Shown: positions 1 to 12,429, counted from the first letter of the stretch. The stretch: DNA of 64,000 bases from Macrocystis pyrifera (GCA_031763025.1 JASSKH010000005.1:6171959-6235958); one strand, 5' to 3'. Numbers and translations: made by a program. Notes: generated by a model from the letters alone, not told the origin.

Positions 1-2
1 AT

Positions 3-3000
3 AAAATCTCCCCATTGATCATGAAACAGGTGGTAGACTTGCAAAAAACAAAGACAACGGCGTACAACCTTGGCATGGCGGTCATCAACTTCCTCCTGGA
101 AAGTTCTACGTTTCTCCCCGTACACGATCCGAAGGTCCCCTTGCTTTTCGAGTGCCCAACAGAAGAATCGTTGTGGAAAACGGTGGCCGAAGTGGTCAGC
201 GATCTCGCCAAAAGCACCTCAGATGTTGATGAAATCTGCTCCTGTCTCCAACGCGTGCACAGCGATGAAACGCGCATGGACGTTGTTGGCAAGGACATGA
301 AATCGGAAACAGACGAGGACATTGGAGGACGTGACAGCATCAGCGGCAGCAGGGACGATGACGAAGAATGTCAGAGCAACAGCAGCAGCGAGGATTCAAG
401 GTCTGGTCAACGTTCCGGACACGACAGCGTGAAGACGAACCAGGAGAGGGGGACGGACGACGACACGGTAGGATGCGGTTGGCGTTCGTCCTGCACTCAA
501 ATTATATCTGTCGCAGAGTTGGTCCGGGGAACGGTTTATTGAAACAGATACGAATGGACACCTGTCAAATCCACACGGCAGAAGATGTGTTGATGACGGT
601 CGCAAGCCATTCCGATATCATCACAGGGTTGAGCCTTACTTAGCGGGCACACGATGTTTTGTATTTTGTGAATACTACCCTGGCAGCAGCCCGTGCTCTT
701 TCTTTCGTCATGATGTGGCCGAGACGACTATATTGTAGCCGCACTTGTTTTTTTCCCGCATTTATTGTTTGCTTTATTGTGTAACTTGTCTTTTCCGCAC
801 CAGCTTCCAATTAACGATATGAATGTGGCCTGCGAAACGCGCCTCATCGCAAGCGTCACAGTTAGAAAGCACATATTGTTCACTTTAGCGTATACATGTT
901 ACGTCAAGACAGGTAACGTTCAACACTACCATCCTTGCGGTATAGGCATATTATTAAGACGCACCTCTTGTTCTGGGAATTCCACAGGACGGGATGGTGC
1001 GTGTTTCGTGTTTCAAGTTGGAAATCATTTTGTACTATTACGGATGGTAATCGCGATGGGACAATCATGTGAAGCGGTGCCGTACGGTGTGATGCTTTAC
1101 AACCGCATCTAACTGGACAGCAGCGCAAAAATAGAAACACGCAGTGAACAGCCCAGGTGAACAATTTGAGGAAACATCGTTTTCTTCTTGAGTGTGATGT
1201 AGGTGTTCCTGTACTGCTGATCATGCCATATGTTTCTCGTCGACCACACCACACTTCATTATGACCTACTCACTGTCTTAGAAACTTATTTTTTCGCAAA
1301 TCAAGGCTAGAATCACACCGGGAACTTGCCTCTATTTTGTTTGTCTACGCAGGTGGAAGAAAGCAAGGGACACGAGAGGGACAGCACTTTGTGCTTTACA
1401 GGGCTATCTCGCCTAACAGAGGCGTCTGTGCTATCGGCGTTGGAGTATGTGGGCACAGCCAGCATGAAGGTGAAGACCATCTTCGTGTTCGAACATGACC
1501 CCAATCTCGAATGCGTTTGCCGGGGAATCGAGGATCTAGCCGAGGCGGGCTCGTTACATCCGCAGCCAGTTATCATCGCGGTTCCCGCTCATGGTGCACA
1601 GAGGAGCGAGCGCCGTCGCGCGTCGGACTTGTCGGATGAAGACGAAGAGAGCTTGTTCAGTCGGCGGGTGGCTAGCTTGCAGAAAAGACTGGTGAGTGTA
1701 GGATGCAACATGTTCAGACACGAAATCATATCGAAATTTGCGATAGTGCTCCTTCGCTCTTCTGATGACGATGACAAGGATTTAACAACGTTTAGGGCCG
1801 GTCCTGACGGGTGCAAACAATACGAAGAAAAACGAACAGACTTCCGTTTGTCGTAGGAAACGGCAGGGTGGCTTCTAACGAGAAAAGAAACGAAAACAGA
1901 AACAAAACAAAACGAAGAAGCCGAGTCGAATTGATTCGCGGCGCATTTGTTTTTCGGAATGACACCACCGCCACAGCACGTGATTCCCGGTGATAGCGCT
2001 CGACAGCGGCGGTGGATAGACACAACTCGCATACATGAGGCATGCTCCACGGCAGGTGCTTCGAAACCTGTCCAACGTGCTCCCTCCACCGCAGGCGGTT
2101 CTCGTCGTCCAACCTGCTCCCTCCGGAGGGCTCTAGAACTTGTGTGTCGTTTGAATCTTGCGTGGGACTCATGCCGAACAAAATACCGCCACAGCCCCTT
2201 CCTGATTCCCCTGTTTCTTGCGAGGTCACCCCATGGCGATAGCCTACCAATGTATGGTCGCGCCGGCAGCAGAAAACCTGCGTGGCAGTCGCATTCACCA
2301 CCTCCACCGTCGTGCGCTTGCCAACCAGTCTGTACAAACTTTATCGGAACTTCATCCCAAAGCTTCGAGCTCCTTCTATTTTCCTGTTCGACCCTTAGTA
2401 TCCCAAATTTAGTTTATTTGGCACCTATTTCGTGTTGGTTAAGTCATTTGAGACTTGAAAAAAAGGAAATGTGAAACCGTAGGTATCGGGATCTCTACGT
2501 CTGCTGTTCATAGTTTGACGTATAAAACTCACGTGCTCCTTAGTTGTGCTCTTCATTTCGTATCGTTTTTTCCCTTTTTTTGCTTTTGTCCCCGTTAGGA
2601 GTGGCCCTTCTAACACTCGCAGGCTGTTTGAAAGGCACACAGTTGGTAGGAGATACGCATATTATAGTTTAAGGGCCATTGATGTCGGCAGCTGAATCAC
2701 GGTACTGTGCACCGACTGTTGGTTGCTACGCCCTCTCCCTTAGGCGAAAAAGTTCAACTCGAAGTGCTACACATGGATCATGCGCGTGCGTTTGGCGAAC
2801 TCGGCGGCAATGAAGATGGTGTTCAGAGGGAAATCACCCACAGAGTCTTTTAGGATTGAGGCCGACCAGTTGGAGGGTGGGACTGACGCGGCTTGCGAAT
2901 ACGCCATCAGGGTTCTCGCCTTTCACGGTGACGGCAGTCCCCCCGAGGTACGATGAGAGTTTGTTTTTTTGCAGCTGACATTTAAGCAAACACTCGAGCA

Positions 3001-3830
3001 GGTTTTATCAATTGACAATAGGCGAACCACGGATGATTTACCCCGGAATTTCGTACTATCGTTGACGCTTTGAAAATAGCAGGGATGATTTTAACGTTGA
3101 TAACCTGGCAACGAATCTAACACAAACATCCAACCAAGAAATTTTATGCCAAGCATATTTCTGTCGGTGCCTTGTTTCGCGCAGATGCAAATTTCACCGG
3201 CGGATCCGACGACTCCGTGGCGGAGAGACAACGCCGGATTTCCATGTGTCCTCCAGGGAAGCGAGGTGTCAAACCTCACGTCCTCGTCTCTTTGGGCAAC
3301 GGAATGCCACGGAAGGTAGCGCAGTACGCAAAGGCGTCGAGTACGTGGCGAAACGAACCAAAAGCAACTGCGTACGCGGCTTGCCTGAGTCCGTGCTGTC
3401 GGTTGAGGTGTACATGGGTCTTTTATGCCGATTCCACTCAGAAAGAACCGTGGTCTTGGCGACATGGGACCCATGTGCAGTGGTTCAGGCAGCGGCGGTA
3501 CAGCTTGACCTGGACAGCATTATATACCTTGGGATGAGGTCCAAGACGAGGCTGGGAGGGTTGGATGTAACGCAGACGCCGCTGTTGGGTGTCACCAACA
3601 CTGGGCCTGGGGAGGTGATACGGGTAGTGGCAGACAGTACCGGCAAGACAGACGTTTCGGCCATAATCAACAACGTTGGGGCTGGGGGTGCAGCTGCGCA
3701 AGAGGATGAGGGTGACGTGAGTCCGGGAGGGTTGGGTGGTGCCACGAACCTTAGTAATACGAAGCGAAGGCGTGGTGGTGACCTCAAATTGAGGGGACGG
3801 TCGGCCGGAATTGGTTTCTTTACCAAGTAA
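3..3830 (+). CDS. Multi-exon gene of unknown function
   Basis: I do not recognise the product. Four coding blocks on the plus strand fit as exons. Block 1 is open from the window edge (an ATG lies at 21) to 467, with donor GTAGGA. Block 2 is 1353-1691, with acceptor CTACGCAG and donor GTGAGT. Block 3 is 2744-2947, with acceptor CTCCCTTAG and donor GTACGA. Block 4 runs from about 3185 or 3228 to the TAA ending at 3830. The first three end in phase 0 and join without stops, which is unlikely by chance. Block 1 has an acidic Asp/Glu/Ser-rich tail, block 2 ends in an Arg/Asp/Glu-rich charged stretch, and block 4 ends in a Gly- and Lys/Arg-rich tail. The 3-to-4 join is unresolved: the good acceptor at 3184 gives the wrong phase, and the in-phase site at 3227 is weak. 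A missed small exon or a frameshift is possible. The gene may start upstream of the window. Confidence 0.5.
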
Positions 3831-4049
3831 ACGAGGTCGGACACGTTCCAAAGTAATACTCGCGAGGAATTTGCAACTGATTTACCGACGCTCTGAGGGA
3901 CGCCAGGGATTTATAACCATTTCGTTCTCGCAAGGCTTGCGAGGCTCACTGCCGTTTGTCCGTCATTTGGTCACTTTCGATGTGTCTTGTTCATTTTAAC
4001 TTGCCAGGTACCTTCTTTCCGACACGTCCATGTGTCGGGTCCAGACAGA
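3831..4049. other. 3' flank of the unknown gene, no gene seen
   Basis: Short non-coding stretch after the stop codon at 3830. It contains degenerate traces of the adjacent satellite (GTACG and ACTCG words) and nothing else I can support. Confidence 0.4.
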
Positions 4050-6360
4050 CGGTACGATCAATCGCTCGTAAGGAATGCCGTTGTTTCGTCGGTTATGGTG
4101 TTATTCTTCTTGTTGTATCTTGTAGAAACGAAGCACGTACGATCTCGTACGCGTAATGGTTGCCCTTGTTTAGGCGAGATTTGTGTGTGTGTGTTTTTTT
4201 ATGTAGTCTAGCATGAACGCAGTGCGTATTCGTACTTGGAAGGGCTGCCACTTATTCATGCATTCGTTCCTGAGGACACCTCGTTTAGGATGTCTTCGGA
4301 ATGGCATGAGTGTAGTTCGTACGATGCCGTACTCGTAAGTGTCCCCCTTATTAATACGATTTTTGTGAGTGGGTGTTTGATTTTTGTTGGAGGAACCCAG
4401 TACGTTTTCGTACTCACAAGGGGTACAATTTTGTTTGTTGGATTCTGTCCGGAGCTGCTCGTTTTGGATGTATAAGGAATGGCAAGAGTGTGAAACGAAT
4501 AAGGTAAGTACGATGTCATACTTGTAATGGTTCGCCCTTGTTAAGACGATTTTCGTGTGTGGGTGTTTGATTTTTGTCGGAGGAACGCAGTACGTTTTCA
4601 TACTCAAAGGGGGGACAACTTTTATACCTGGATTGTGGCCTGAGCCGCTCGTTTTTGGGTTTCTTCGGAATGGCATGAGCGTGAAAGAACTTAGGTGAGT
4701 ACGATCTCGTACTCGTGAGGATTGCCCTTAACAAATAACTAGACAAAAAAAAAAAGCTCTCATGACTCAAGTACGATCTCGTACTGGTAACGGTCGCCCG
4801 TATAGCTAAAACAAACAAATAAAATATCACGATTCAAGTACGATATCGTATTTGTAAGTGTCGCCCTTAATAAAAAATAAGGCAAAAAAAAAACTCTCAT
4901 GACTCACAAGTACGATATCGTATTCGTAAGGGTCGCGCTTAATAAAAAATCAGACAAAAAAAAAAATCACGATGCAAGTACGATATCGTACTCGTAAGGG
5001 TCGCCCTTTATAAAAAAAAGACAAAAAAACTCTCATGACTCAAGTACGATATCGTACTCGTAAGGGAAGTCCTAAATATAAAATAAGGCAAAAAAAAAAA
5101 GATATGACGATTCAAGTACGAAACCGTACTCGTAAGGGTCGCCCTTAATAAAAACTACGATAAACAAAAATCACGATTCAAGTACGATATCGTACTCGTA
5201 AGCGTCGCCCTTGAACAAAAACAAGGCAAAAAAAAACTCGCATGACTCACAAGTACGATATCGTACTCGTAAGGGTCGCCTTTTATAAAAAATAACACAA
5301 AAAAAAAGCTCCCATGACTCAAGTACGATATCGCACTCGTAAGGGTCGTCCTTAATAAAAAATAAGGCAAAAACAAAAAATATCACGATTCAAGTACGAT
5401 ATCGTACTCGTAAGGGTCGCCCTTAATAAAAAATAAGGCAAAAAAAAATATCATGATTCAAGTACGATATCGTACTCGTAAGGGTCGCCTTTTATCGAAA
5501 ATAACACAAAAAAAGCTGCCATGACTCAAGTACGATATCGTACTCGTAAGGGTCGCCCGTAAAAAAAAATAAGGCGAAAAAAAAATATCACGATTCAAGT
5601 ACGATATCGTACTCGTAAGCGCCGCCCTTGAAAAAAAATAAGCAAAAAAAGAACTCTCATGACTCACAAGTACGATATCGTACTCGTAAGGGTCGCCTTT
5701 TATCAAAAATAACACGAAAAAAGCTCCCACGATTCAAGTACGATATCGTACTCGTAAGGGTCGCCTTTTATCACAAATAACACAAAAAAAGCTGCCATGA
5801 CTCAGGTAAGATATCGTACTCGTAAGGGTTGCCCATAAAAAAAAATAAGGCTATAAAAAATATCACGATTCAAGTACGATATCGTACTCGTAAGGGTCGC
5901 CCTTTATAAAAAATAAGGCAAGAAAAAATATCATGACTCAGGTACGATATCGTACTCGTAAGGGTCGCCCAAAAAAAAAAAATGAGGCGAAAAAAAAATA
6001 TCACGATTCAAGTACGATATCGTACTCGTAAGCGCCGCCCTTGAAAAAAAAAAAGAAAAAAAAACTGTCATGACTCACAAGTACGATATCGTACTCGTAA
6101 AGGTCGCCTTTTATCAAAAATAACACGAAAAAAGCTCCCACGATTCAAGTACGATATCGTACTCGTAAGGGTCGCCTTTTATCACAAATAACACAAAAAA
6201 AGCTGCCATGACTCAAGTACGATATCGTACTCGTAAGGGTCGCCCTTAATAAAAAACCAATAAAAAAAAAAAACTCTCATGACACAAGTACGATATCGTA
6301 CTCGTAAGGGTCGCCCTTAATAAAAAATAAGACAATAAAAATACTCTTATGACTCAAGAT
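4050..6360. repeat. Palindrome-bearing satellite array, ~70-bp and ~185-bp units
   Basis: About 25 tandem units of roughly 66-73 bp fill 4690-6360. Each carries the perfect 16-nt palindrome AGTACGATATCGTACT, then CGTAAGGGTCGCC and an A-rich spacer of AAAAAATAAGGC type, then ATCACGATTCA or CTCATGACTCA. To the left (about 4313-4690) are two longer, more diverged units of about 185 bp with the same GTACG...CGTAC core, and beyond them only scattered degenerate copies. The gradient suggests that the compact unit was amplified out of the longer one. No coding potential. Confidence 0.9.
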
Positions 6361-6364
6361 TGTG

Positions 6365-6567
6365 ATACGCTAGCCCGGTGATCCACCACTCATTTTCTAA
6401 AATGTGATCCACTAAGCCGGTGATCCACCACTCATTTTCCAAAATGTGATCCACTAAACATGGTGATCCACCAGCTATTTTTGAAATAGTGATCCACTAA
6501 CTCGGTGATCCACCACTCATTTTTGACAATGTGATCCACTTAGCCAGGGGATCCACTAACGCACTAC
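6365..6567 (+). mobile_element. Half copy of a palindromic GATCCAC element
   Basis: Alternating words GTGATCCACCA and TGTGATCCACTAA, ending in GGGGATCCACTAACGCACTAC. It matches, nearly base for base, the loop plus right arm of the complete 373-bp palindrome at 21838-22210 and lacks the left arm. The left edge abuts the satellite array exactly where the palindrome loop begins (ATACGCTAGCCC). Non-coding. Confidence 0.85.
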
Positions 6568-6570
6568 ACC

Positions 6571-6800
6571 ATGACGGGATTAAACGGGAAAATTTCGACG
6601 GGATTGGGATTTCACGGGACTGCACGGGACGAAATTGAGATACCACGGGATTTTACGGGACGGGATTTCACGGGACGACAAAAGGACGCGACTCCACGGG
6701 ACGGGATTGAAATATCTGGGGATCTTACGGGACGGGATTTTACCGGACGGTATTTTACGGGACGAAAGGAGCGCGGTACTCCACGGGATGGGATCGAGAT
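6571..6800. repeat. Degenerate ACGGGA minisatellite, block 1
   Basis: Interspersed words ACGGGACGGGATTTCACGGGA and variants with irregular spacing of about 12-30 bp. Both strands stay open for stretches because the words lack stops. This is composition, not a gene. Confidence 0.75.
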
Positions 6801-6939
6801 ATCACGGGATTGCACTGGTCGGGGTTGTAGCTTGTGCGTAGGCAAGCCATGAACTAGTTGAGCCTGTGTTTGTATTGTATGGACGGCGTGTGTGCAGTCG
6901 TGTCGTTTTTGATCGCCCTGTAGCACCTTTAAAAACAAA

Positions 6940-7012
6940 TGTTACAGGCAAGCGTTCGAACGCCTTCCAGACTTTGAGTTCGCACCTCTAACCCCTGAGC
7001 TAGACACCAAAA
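6940..7012 (-). other. tRNA-like sequence (possible SINE head)
   Basis: Read on the minus strand it has an A-box-like TAGCTCAGGGGTTAGAG and, about 35 nt later, a B-box-like GCGTTCGAACGC at the spacing found in tRNA genes. The acceptor and anticodon stems do not pair convincingly, so I call it a tRNA pseudogene or tRNA-derived retroposon head rather than a working tRNA. Confidence 0.4.
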
Positions 7013-7021
7013 AAATCCCTA

Positions 7022-7131
7022 TTATGGTGGACCATGTTAAATAGGACCAAATTTTGTCAGTAAAAAAAACGAAATATACAGCTATTTGTGTGTGTACGAT
7101 AGGTCATATTTACTATGCCCCCCCCCCGCAA
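7022..7131 (+). mobile_element. MITE of the TTACGGGGGACC family, copy 1 (diverged)
   Basis: 110-bp element starting TTATGGTGGACC and ending GCAA after a C run, flanked by TA on both sides. The interior has the family words AAATAGGACC, TTGTCAGT and TGTGTGTACGATAGGTC. Diverged, but co-linear with the copies at 20619, 29529 and 29905. Confidence 0.75.
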
Positions 7132-7164
7132 TAGAAAATCTGGTTGCATCAGAAATCACCGCGG

Positions 7165-7435
7165 ATAAATCCCGCGAGATGACGATTCCACGGGATGGTT
7201 CGGACGGGATTTAGGAAATCTCAATTTCACGGGTTTGCACGAGACGGAACACGGATTCCACGGGATTTGCCCAGCTTTCACGGGACTGGTTTGCACGGGA
7301 TAGGACTTGAACAAAAAAAGCACGGGACGGGATCGGGATCGCGAAGATTTCCACGGGATCAGTTTGGACGGGAACGGGACTTGCACTTTCTACGGGATCA
7401 CGGGATTATCCCGTGTCCCGTAGAACCCCGCGGTA
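7165..7435. repeat. Degenerate ACGGGA minisatellite, block 2
   Basis: Same CACGGGA / GACGGGAT words as the block at 6571-6800, separated from it by the tRNA-like segment and a MITE. Ends in a local inverted repeat (CACGGGATTATCCCGTG). Non-coding. Confidence 0.7.
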
Positions 7436-8592
7436 TTTTACAACGGGAAAATCTAGAGGAAAGCCCTGAATCATTTAAGCCCCCTAACTACTAAATACTG
7501 TATTATACAAAAACTATACGAGTGGAAAACATGTATTGAATAGTTGCGAAGTGAAGTGTTGTGCACGGCCGTTCGTTGTTCTTCTCATATTCGTTATTGG
7601 CTCGTTGCACATTCCGCATTCCGTCGATGCGTAGGGGATACGACCTCTCGTTTACTCAGGGGTCGCATATTCTGAGGCTCCCAGAGTCCAGGGACTTCAT
7701 TCATCTTGAATTTTTCGTTTGGAAAGACCCTTCGGGCTTCTAGCGAGGCGGTCGTAGTGTTGGCAGACAGGGACTGCCCGGAGACGTGCGGGGGGCCGGG
7801 CGGTGACGGCGTACATATCCGCCGCGCAGTGGGTTGGGTGAGATTTAACCGCCCGGCATATTTTCCCCGTGGCAATATCAAAGTACTACATCGGCGCTAC
7901 TTCTAGTGGCCGGGTCCGGGGTGGCAAGAGAAAACGCAGCCAGAGCTACGCAGACGCTAGCTGGCCTCCTCTGTCGCCCGAGTTTGAGAAAGACTTCGCA
8001 GCATGTGCGAGACAGGGTTGAGGCAAGAGTAAGGAAGTTTGGGTGAGACAACTACGTATCCGACCAGCGGTCCATTGAGAGCACAAAACAAAATATTATC
8101 CAACGACGCAGCGAAGCTTGGGCGAGACCACTGGTCGGCGCAGAAGGCCTCATCCAAAACTCCAATACTTGCATCTAATGATCCAGGACATCGAGACAGA
8201 ACACGACAGCGTAAAAAATGCGTGTTTCTTGTTATTCACACCACAGACGTGAGAGATGATGAAATAGCAGTAGTAGTAGTAGTAGTACTCGTACTTCGCA
8301 CTGGTATACAGCAGTAGCACAAGTATCAAGCAGCACGTGGATCCGAATTCCAGGTACCACACTCCTAGAAGGGCCACAATGAAGAACACATCGGAGCTTT
8401 GGGGATTCCGTACACAACTCCGTTTATATCTTGACTTCAAGATCGTGTTTACATGGTTTTAGTGCACCCCCCGTGTCTAGCTCTCGAAAAAGACCATAAT
8501 AATTAGTGTGGCGTTCGAAAAACGAAACTTGCTTCCAGAACCGTAAACGAGTGCAGCGTTGGAGAGAGAAACTACATCGAAACAAGTACAAC
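7436..8592. other. Gene-free stretch with a short GTA repeat
   Basis: No reading frame with splice signals or recognisable protein. A short (GTA)n microsatellite lies near 8267-8287. The rest is unassigned. Confidence 0.4.
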
Positions 8593-10283
8593 TTAACAGA
8601 CGGCGTACAGACGTCCTTCGGTAGTCAATGCCCGGTTCTTAGACATCAGTCGAGCTTTGAGGCGGCCATCCATCTTCTGCTTGAAGACAAATCGGGATCC
8701 GATGATTGGGTTGTCTTTGAGCACGCTGGTGATTGGCACCAACTCGTACGTTTGATGTTCCTCGATACTATTAATAGTCATCTCCCCGTCAATAAAAATG
8801 GTTTTCCATTCCTTGTGCTCGATACGGTTTGTTTTCTGGGTTGGAAGTAGCGTGGGTACGTAAAACCCTTGTACGACAGGAGTTGATCTCCATCGATACA
8901 GGAAAAATTCTCACGAATGCCCCATCATCTTGGTCCGTGGCTTTCCCTTTAGGTAGAAGAGCAGTTGGCTGGGGGTACATGAGTTGTCCAAAAGTGTTAT
9001 CCGTGTTTGGATTGGATCCCGCACCAGCATGTGTTACTCGGGGTTGCTGTGTGGCCGATACCCTGTCCGATGCGGCAGGTACCGCTCCGGGATATGCTCC
9101 AGATTCTTGTGACAATTCGTCCTGCGGGGATGGCGTCGGTTCCCCGTGCAAACATGATACATCTTGTTGTAGTGATACTGCCTCTTACCGTTGCAGTGAC
9201 TTGTCGGCGCTCCGTTGTAGCATGCCCCTGAAATTTGCTTGAAGGTGCTCCAGATCCTCCTTCGGTGAGTCCAAAATCGTGAAATCTAGGCAGGATGTGA
9301 GGTTGATGACCTTATTCTCGTAGTCCTCATTGCTGACAGGGCAGTCTGTTCCCATGGGCGGCATGGAGAATGGCGATGTCTCCAGTAAAAAGTGACATTT
9401 CTGCTTTTCACAACAATCCCTTTCGCTGGATTATAGATCCGGTAGACTCTTTTGTCTTGGGTGAAACCACAGGGCTTGTCTTCTCGTGCTCTGTCGCCGA
9501 GTTTCGTGGTGTAGGTTTCTAAATGCATGAATGCCCTTGACCATATTGACCGCAAACCTGATAGATCTGCCTCCTTGCCATGCATCTTCAAGAAGGGTGT
9601 TGCTCCTCCCCATGCCGAGTGTGGTGACCTGATGCAAAGGTGCTGTAAAGAGTAGATCAGCCCGCATGTTGCGTGGGAAGTTGCCGTTCTTAATAAGTCA
9701 CCTGGCCATTGTCGCCAGTCTCCTACCTTCACCCTCCGATGCCCCGTTTGTGTTGGGCAATTGCTGTGGCGGGGTACATCAAAGCGATGGCGAAGTCGAT
9801 GCAGAGCGGCTTGAATTATTTGGAAGTACTCGCCTTCCTTGTCGCGCCTCGATCGTTGAATGCGCAATTCTAGTGGAACAGTCACCGTAGCGAGTTGACG
9901 GCCTCTCCTTCGTGCGGGAGTCATCATTAAACTTGCTAACGTACATGTTCCTCCCCTTGCTGCTGGTGGGATGGGTCGCATGAGGTCGAAACAAACCAGT
10001 TCCATATCGGTCCGTCAGTCTTGTGCTCGTTCTTCTTCGGATGCGCCTTTTGCGTGCTCTTCTTGCCCACTGCGCAGATGTACAGTGTCGGTGTGTTTGA
10101 CACCGTTGCCGCCCATCTTGCGAAAAACTCCATGTTGCGCGAGTTCATGTGTCCCAATCGCCTGTGCCAGGTGTCGGCACATACTCGTAGCGCGAGAGTT
10201 CTCGAGGGTGTCGACAACGTTTTGGTCACGCCGCTCAGGGAACGTAGTGCAACGTCAAACGAAGAAATGACCGCGTCCTTCAT
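8593..10283 (-). pseudogene. Broken Ty1/copia retrotransposon pol
   Basis: Pieces of a copia polyprotein lie in pol order on the minus strand. 10283-9936 resembles the GAG-pre-integrase segment (TWHRRLGHMNSR, then a degraded C..GK zinc region). 10005-9286, in another frame, is integrase (FDLMRPIPPAARGG; later GGATPFLKMHGKEADL and the RVYRIYNPAKG tail that precedes reverse transcriptase). 8781-8593 holds only the reverse transcriptase start (YELVP...GSRFVFKQKMDGRLKARL). The family order protease-integrase-RT-RNaseH marks this as copia, not gypsy. At least one frameshift near 9990, the truncated RT and the absence of LTRs nearby show a dead copy. Confidence 0.8.
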
Positions 10284-10463
10284 GTGTTGATTCGAAAGGA
10301 GAGAAGGCGAACTGTTGAACTGGAGGCGAGGGTTCCCCGTTTAGAGGATGGCGCTTACCCCTGATCTCATTGCTCGTGCGGAGGGGAAGAGGTGGCGCCC
10401 CATCCCGCGAACGATCATGACGGAGATGCGAACAGAGACAGGCTGACATGATTGGTTATTGAA

Positions 10464-10669
10464 GTCACGGGGTAAAAATCCCGTCGTCGTACCGCGCTCC
10501 CTACTTTGTAAAAAAGCAATACGTCATTCGATTTGCCGTGATTTTGTCTTTCTAAATGGTGTTTTGTCACGTGGTAAAAATCCCGTCGTCACGCCGCGCT
10601 TCCTACTTGGTAAAAACAAACAACAACACCATTCGATTCGCCGTGATTTTGTCTTTCTTATGGACCATG
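10464..10669. repeat. Tandem duplication, period 102 bp
   Basis: Two head-to-tail copies beginning GTCACG(G/T)GGTAAAAATCCC at 10464 and 10566. They share CCGCGC(T)TCCCTACTT-type words and the ending CGCCGTGATTTTGTCTTTCT. Non-coding. Confidence 0.85.
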
Positions 10670-11105
10670 GCGTTTCGTATTTGTCTACTCCTCATTCGTC
10701 AATATTTTATGGTTGATTCACCGCGATTCAACGGTCCGCGGGATTAATCCCGGCGAAGGCCCGGAAGTGAGAATGATGTACTACTACTGCTGTATGATGT
10801 TAAAAAATTGAACAAGAAAATATCGCGTCATATATAGCACAGCTTGTAAACTGCTGTCTGTCATATACTTTATTGAGCTCCTACTGCAGTAACTTATGTA
10901 CCTACTGCAGCAACAATACGAACATTCGGGTAGGTTGCTTTGGCATATTAAGCTATTATACGTGTATTACCAGATAATTATGTGTTATCCGCCAACGATA
11001 ATTAATCATGGATAATAATAAGTGCTATCTTGTAATAAACGTGACTTGACTCTGTTGTTGTGATCCATCGCGTTCCGAATACGGGTACCTGGAACATGAG
11101 GCACC
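10670..11105. other. AT-rich intergenic DNA
   Basis: No gene, RNA or repeat structure recognised between the 102-bp duplication and the transposon that starts at 11106. Confidence 0.4.
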
Positions 11106-12429
11106 GGATTTTATAACTTGAGAAAATGGCTAGTACGTAGTTGAGAAAAAAAAACGTTTAGGCGGCTAACTTCTCTTCAATTCGTAAAATAATTCAAGTC
11201 TGATGGGCTCAAAAACTATGTATACTCTTCAACACAACGTGTTCTTCAACAGCAACCGAACGCACTTAGTCTTGATAAAATCGGACGAGTACAGCCGGAA
11301 TTACAGCAAAAACAACATATTTACCGCGGATTCTTCATTTTTCGATTCAAACGATTGTTTTTGCCGTACCTCCGGTTGTACTGGTTCGATTTTGTTAGGC
11401 GCAAGTGCGTTCGGCTGCTGTTGAGGAGTACTGCTGTACACAGCAGTACATAGTTTTTTAGCGTATCAGACTTGAGTTATTTTACGAATTGAAGAAATTA
11501 GCCGCTTATAGGCCAGATCTTATGCAATATTTTTTGAGTGATTGAAAAAGGCAGGAAGTCGGATTTTCCTGCGGCAAAAATCCACACCAGATCGGTGCGC
11601 CATGTGCCGTCTTATGGTGTTTTTGGTTTTATTTCATGGGAGAATTAAAAAAAAAGAACAGAACCGAGATCTTGAAGTTTCCTTGAACTCTACGTACGTG
11701 GACCACGACACGAACGAGTCGTTCACGCCGGGTTGGGCGATCAACCTTCACCACCAGCTCCTCCAAGGAAGGAACGGAACGTGGAACCTCCTGGGGAGCT
11801 GCGTAAGGGGTCGCTGGACCAGCAAGGAGCTCTCGCTCTCGCGGAGCATGAGCTGCTTGCGGCCGTCTTAGTCAGAAAAGAAGAACGTTAGATTGTTTCG
11901 ATACTGCTGTAGTCTCGTCCTATTCGTCTCCAAAGTTGTTTTGCCTAGAGCAGCTGCAGTTGGGCGGCCGCAAGGGACGCGATGGTGGCCAAGGTATTGA
12001 TGCCCACTCTCTCCGTAGTGGCCGATGCACAAGTGCTGGAGCCCAGCTGTGTACAAGAGTAACCAAGCATGTAGCGTCGTGACCCATCATGAGAGCCCTG
12101 TCTGTAACCTATACAAAATTGTACAATGCCTCCGAGGTCTTGTGCAAAAGCAAATTTTATCACTTTCAGAGTTGATCAGAAAAGGCTGTCAAAAAAAATC
12201 ACTTCCTGGAAATTCATGAGTGATAAAATCTCGGAGGAACGTTTTTTTTTTCACCAAACAGGCCCCATAAGACGTGATTTTGATAAAATCTGATCAGAAA
12301 CGGGACCAGATACCCCGAAGCCTCTGTAAACAGCCATATAATCACCTCAAAAAAAATTGCATAAGATCTGGCCTTAGATATTTAAATTATTTTCTCAACT
12401 ACTTGGCATTTTCTCAAGTTATGAAATCC
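11106..12429. mobile_element. Non-autonomous TIR transposon, ~1.3 kb
   Basis: The ends are inverted copies: GGATTTTATAACTTGAGAAA at 11106 and its complement, with one change, ending at 12429. Both continue inward as GTAGTTGAGAAAA and then GGCCAGATCTTATGCAAT (11510 region and 12355 region, inverted). The left terminal repeat is interrupted by a second element (11162-11505). The interior has no transposase frame; a plus-strand frame at 11542-11871 is unassigned. Target duplications are not clear. Confidence 0.75.
11162..11505. mobile_element. Fold-back element nested in the left TIR
   Basis: Two arms of about 155 bp form an imperfect inverted repeat around a ~40-nt loop near 11335. The left arm starts GCGGCTAACTTCTCTTC and the right arm ends GAAGAAATTAGCCGC. 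The arms share words such as AATTCGTAAAATAA, CAAGTCTGAT and CCGAACGCACTT. It splits the terminal repeat of the larger transposon, so it inserted later. Non-coding. Confidence 0.8.

Noticed and set aside
4050..6360. CRISPR-like array of regularly spaced repeats
   Set aside because: The spacers are themselves repeats and the setting is eukaryotic, so it is a tandem satellite.
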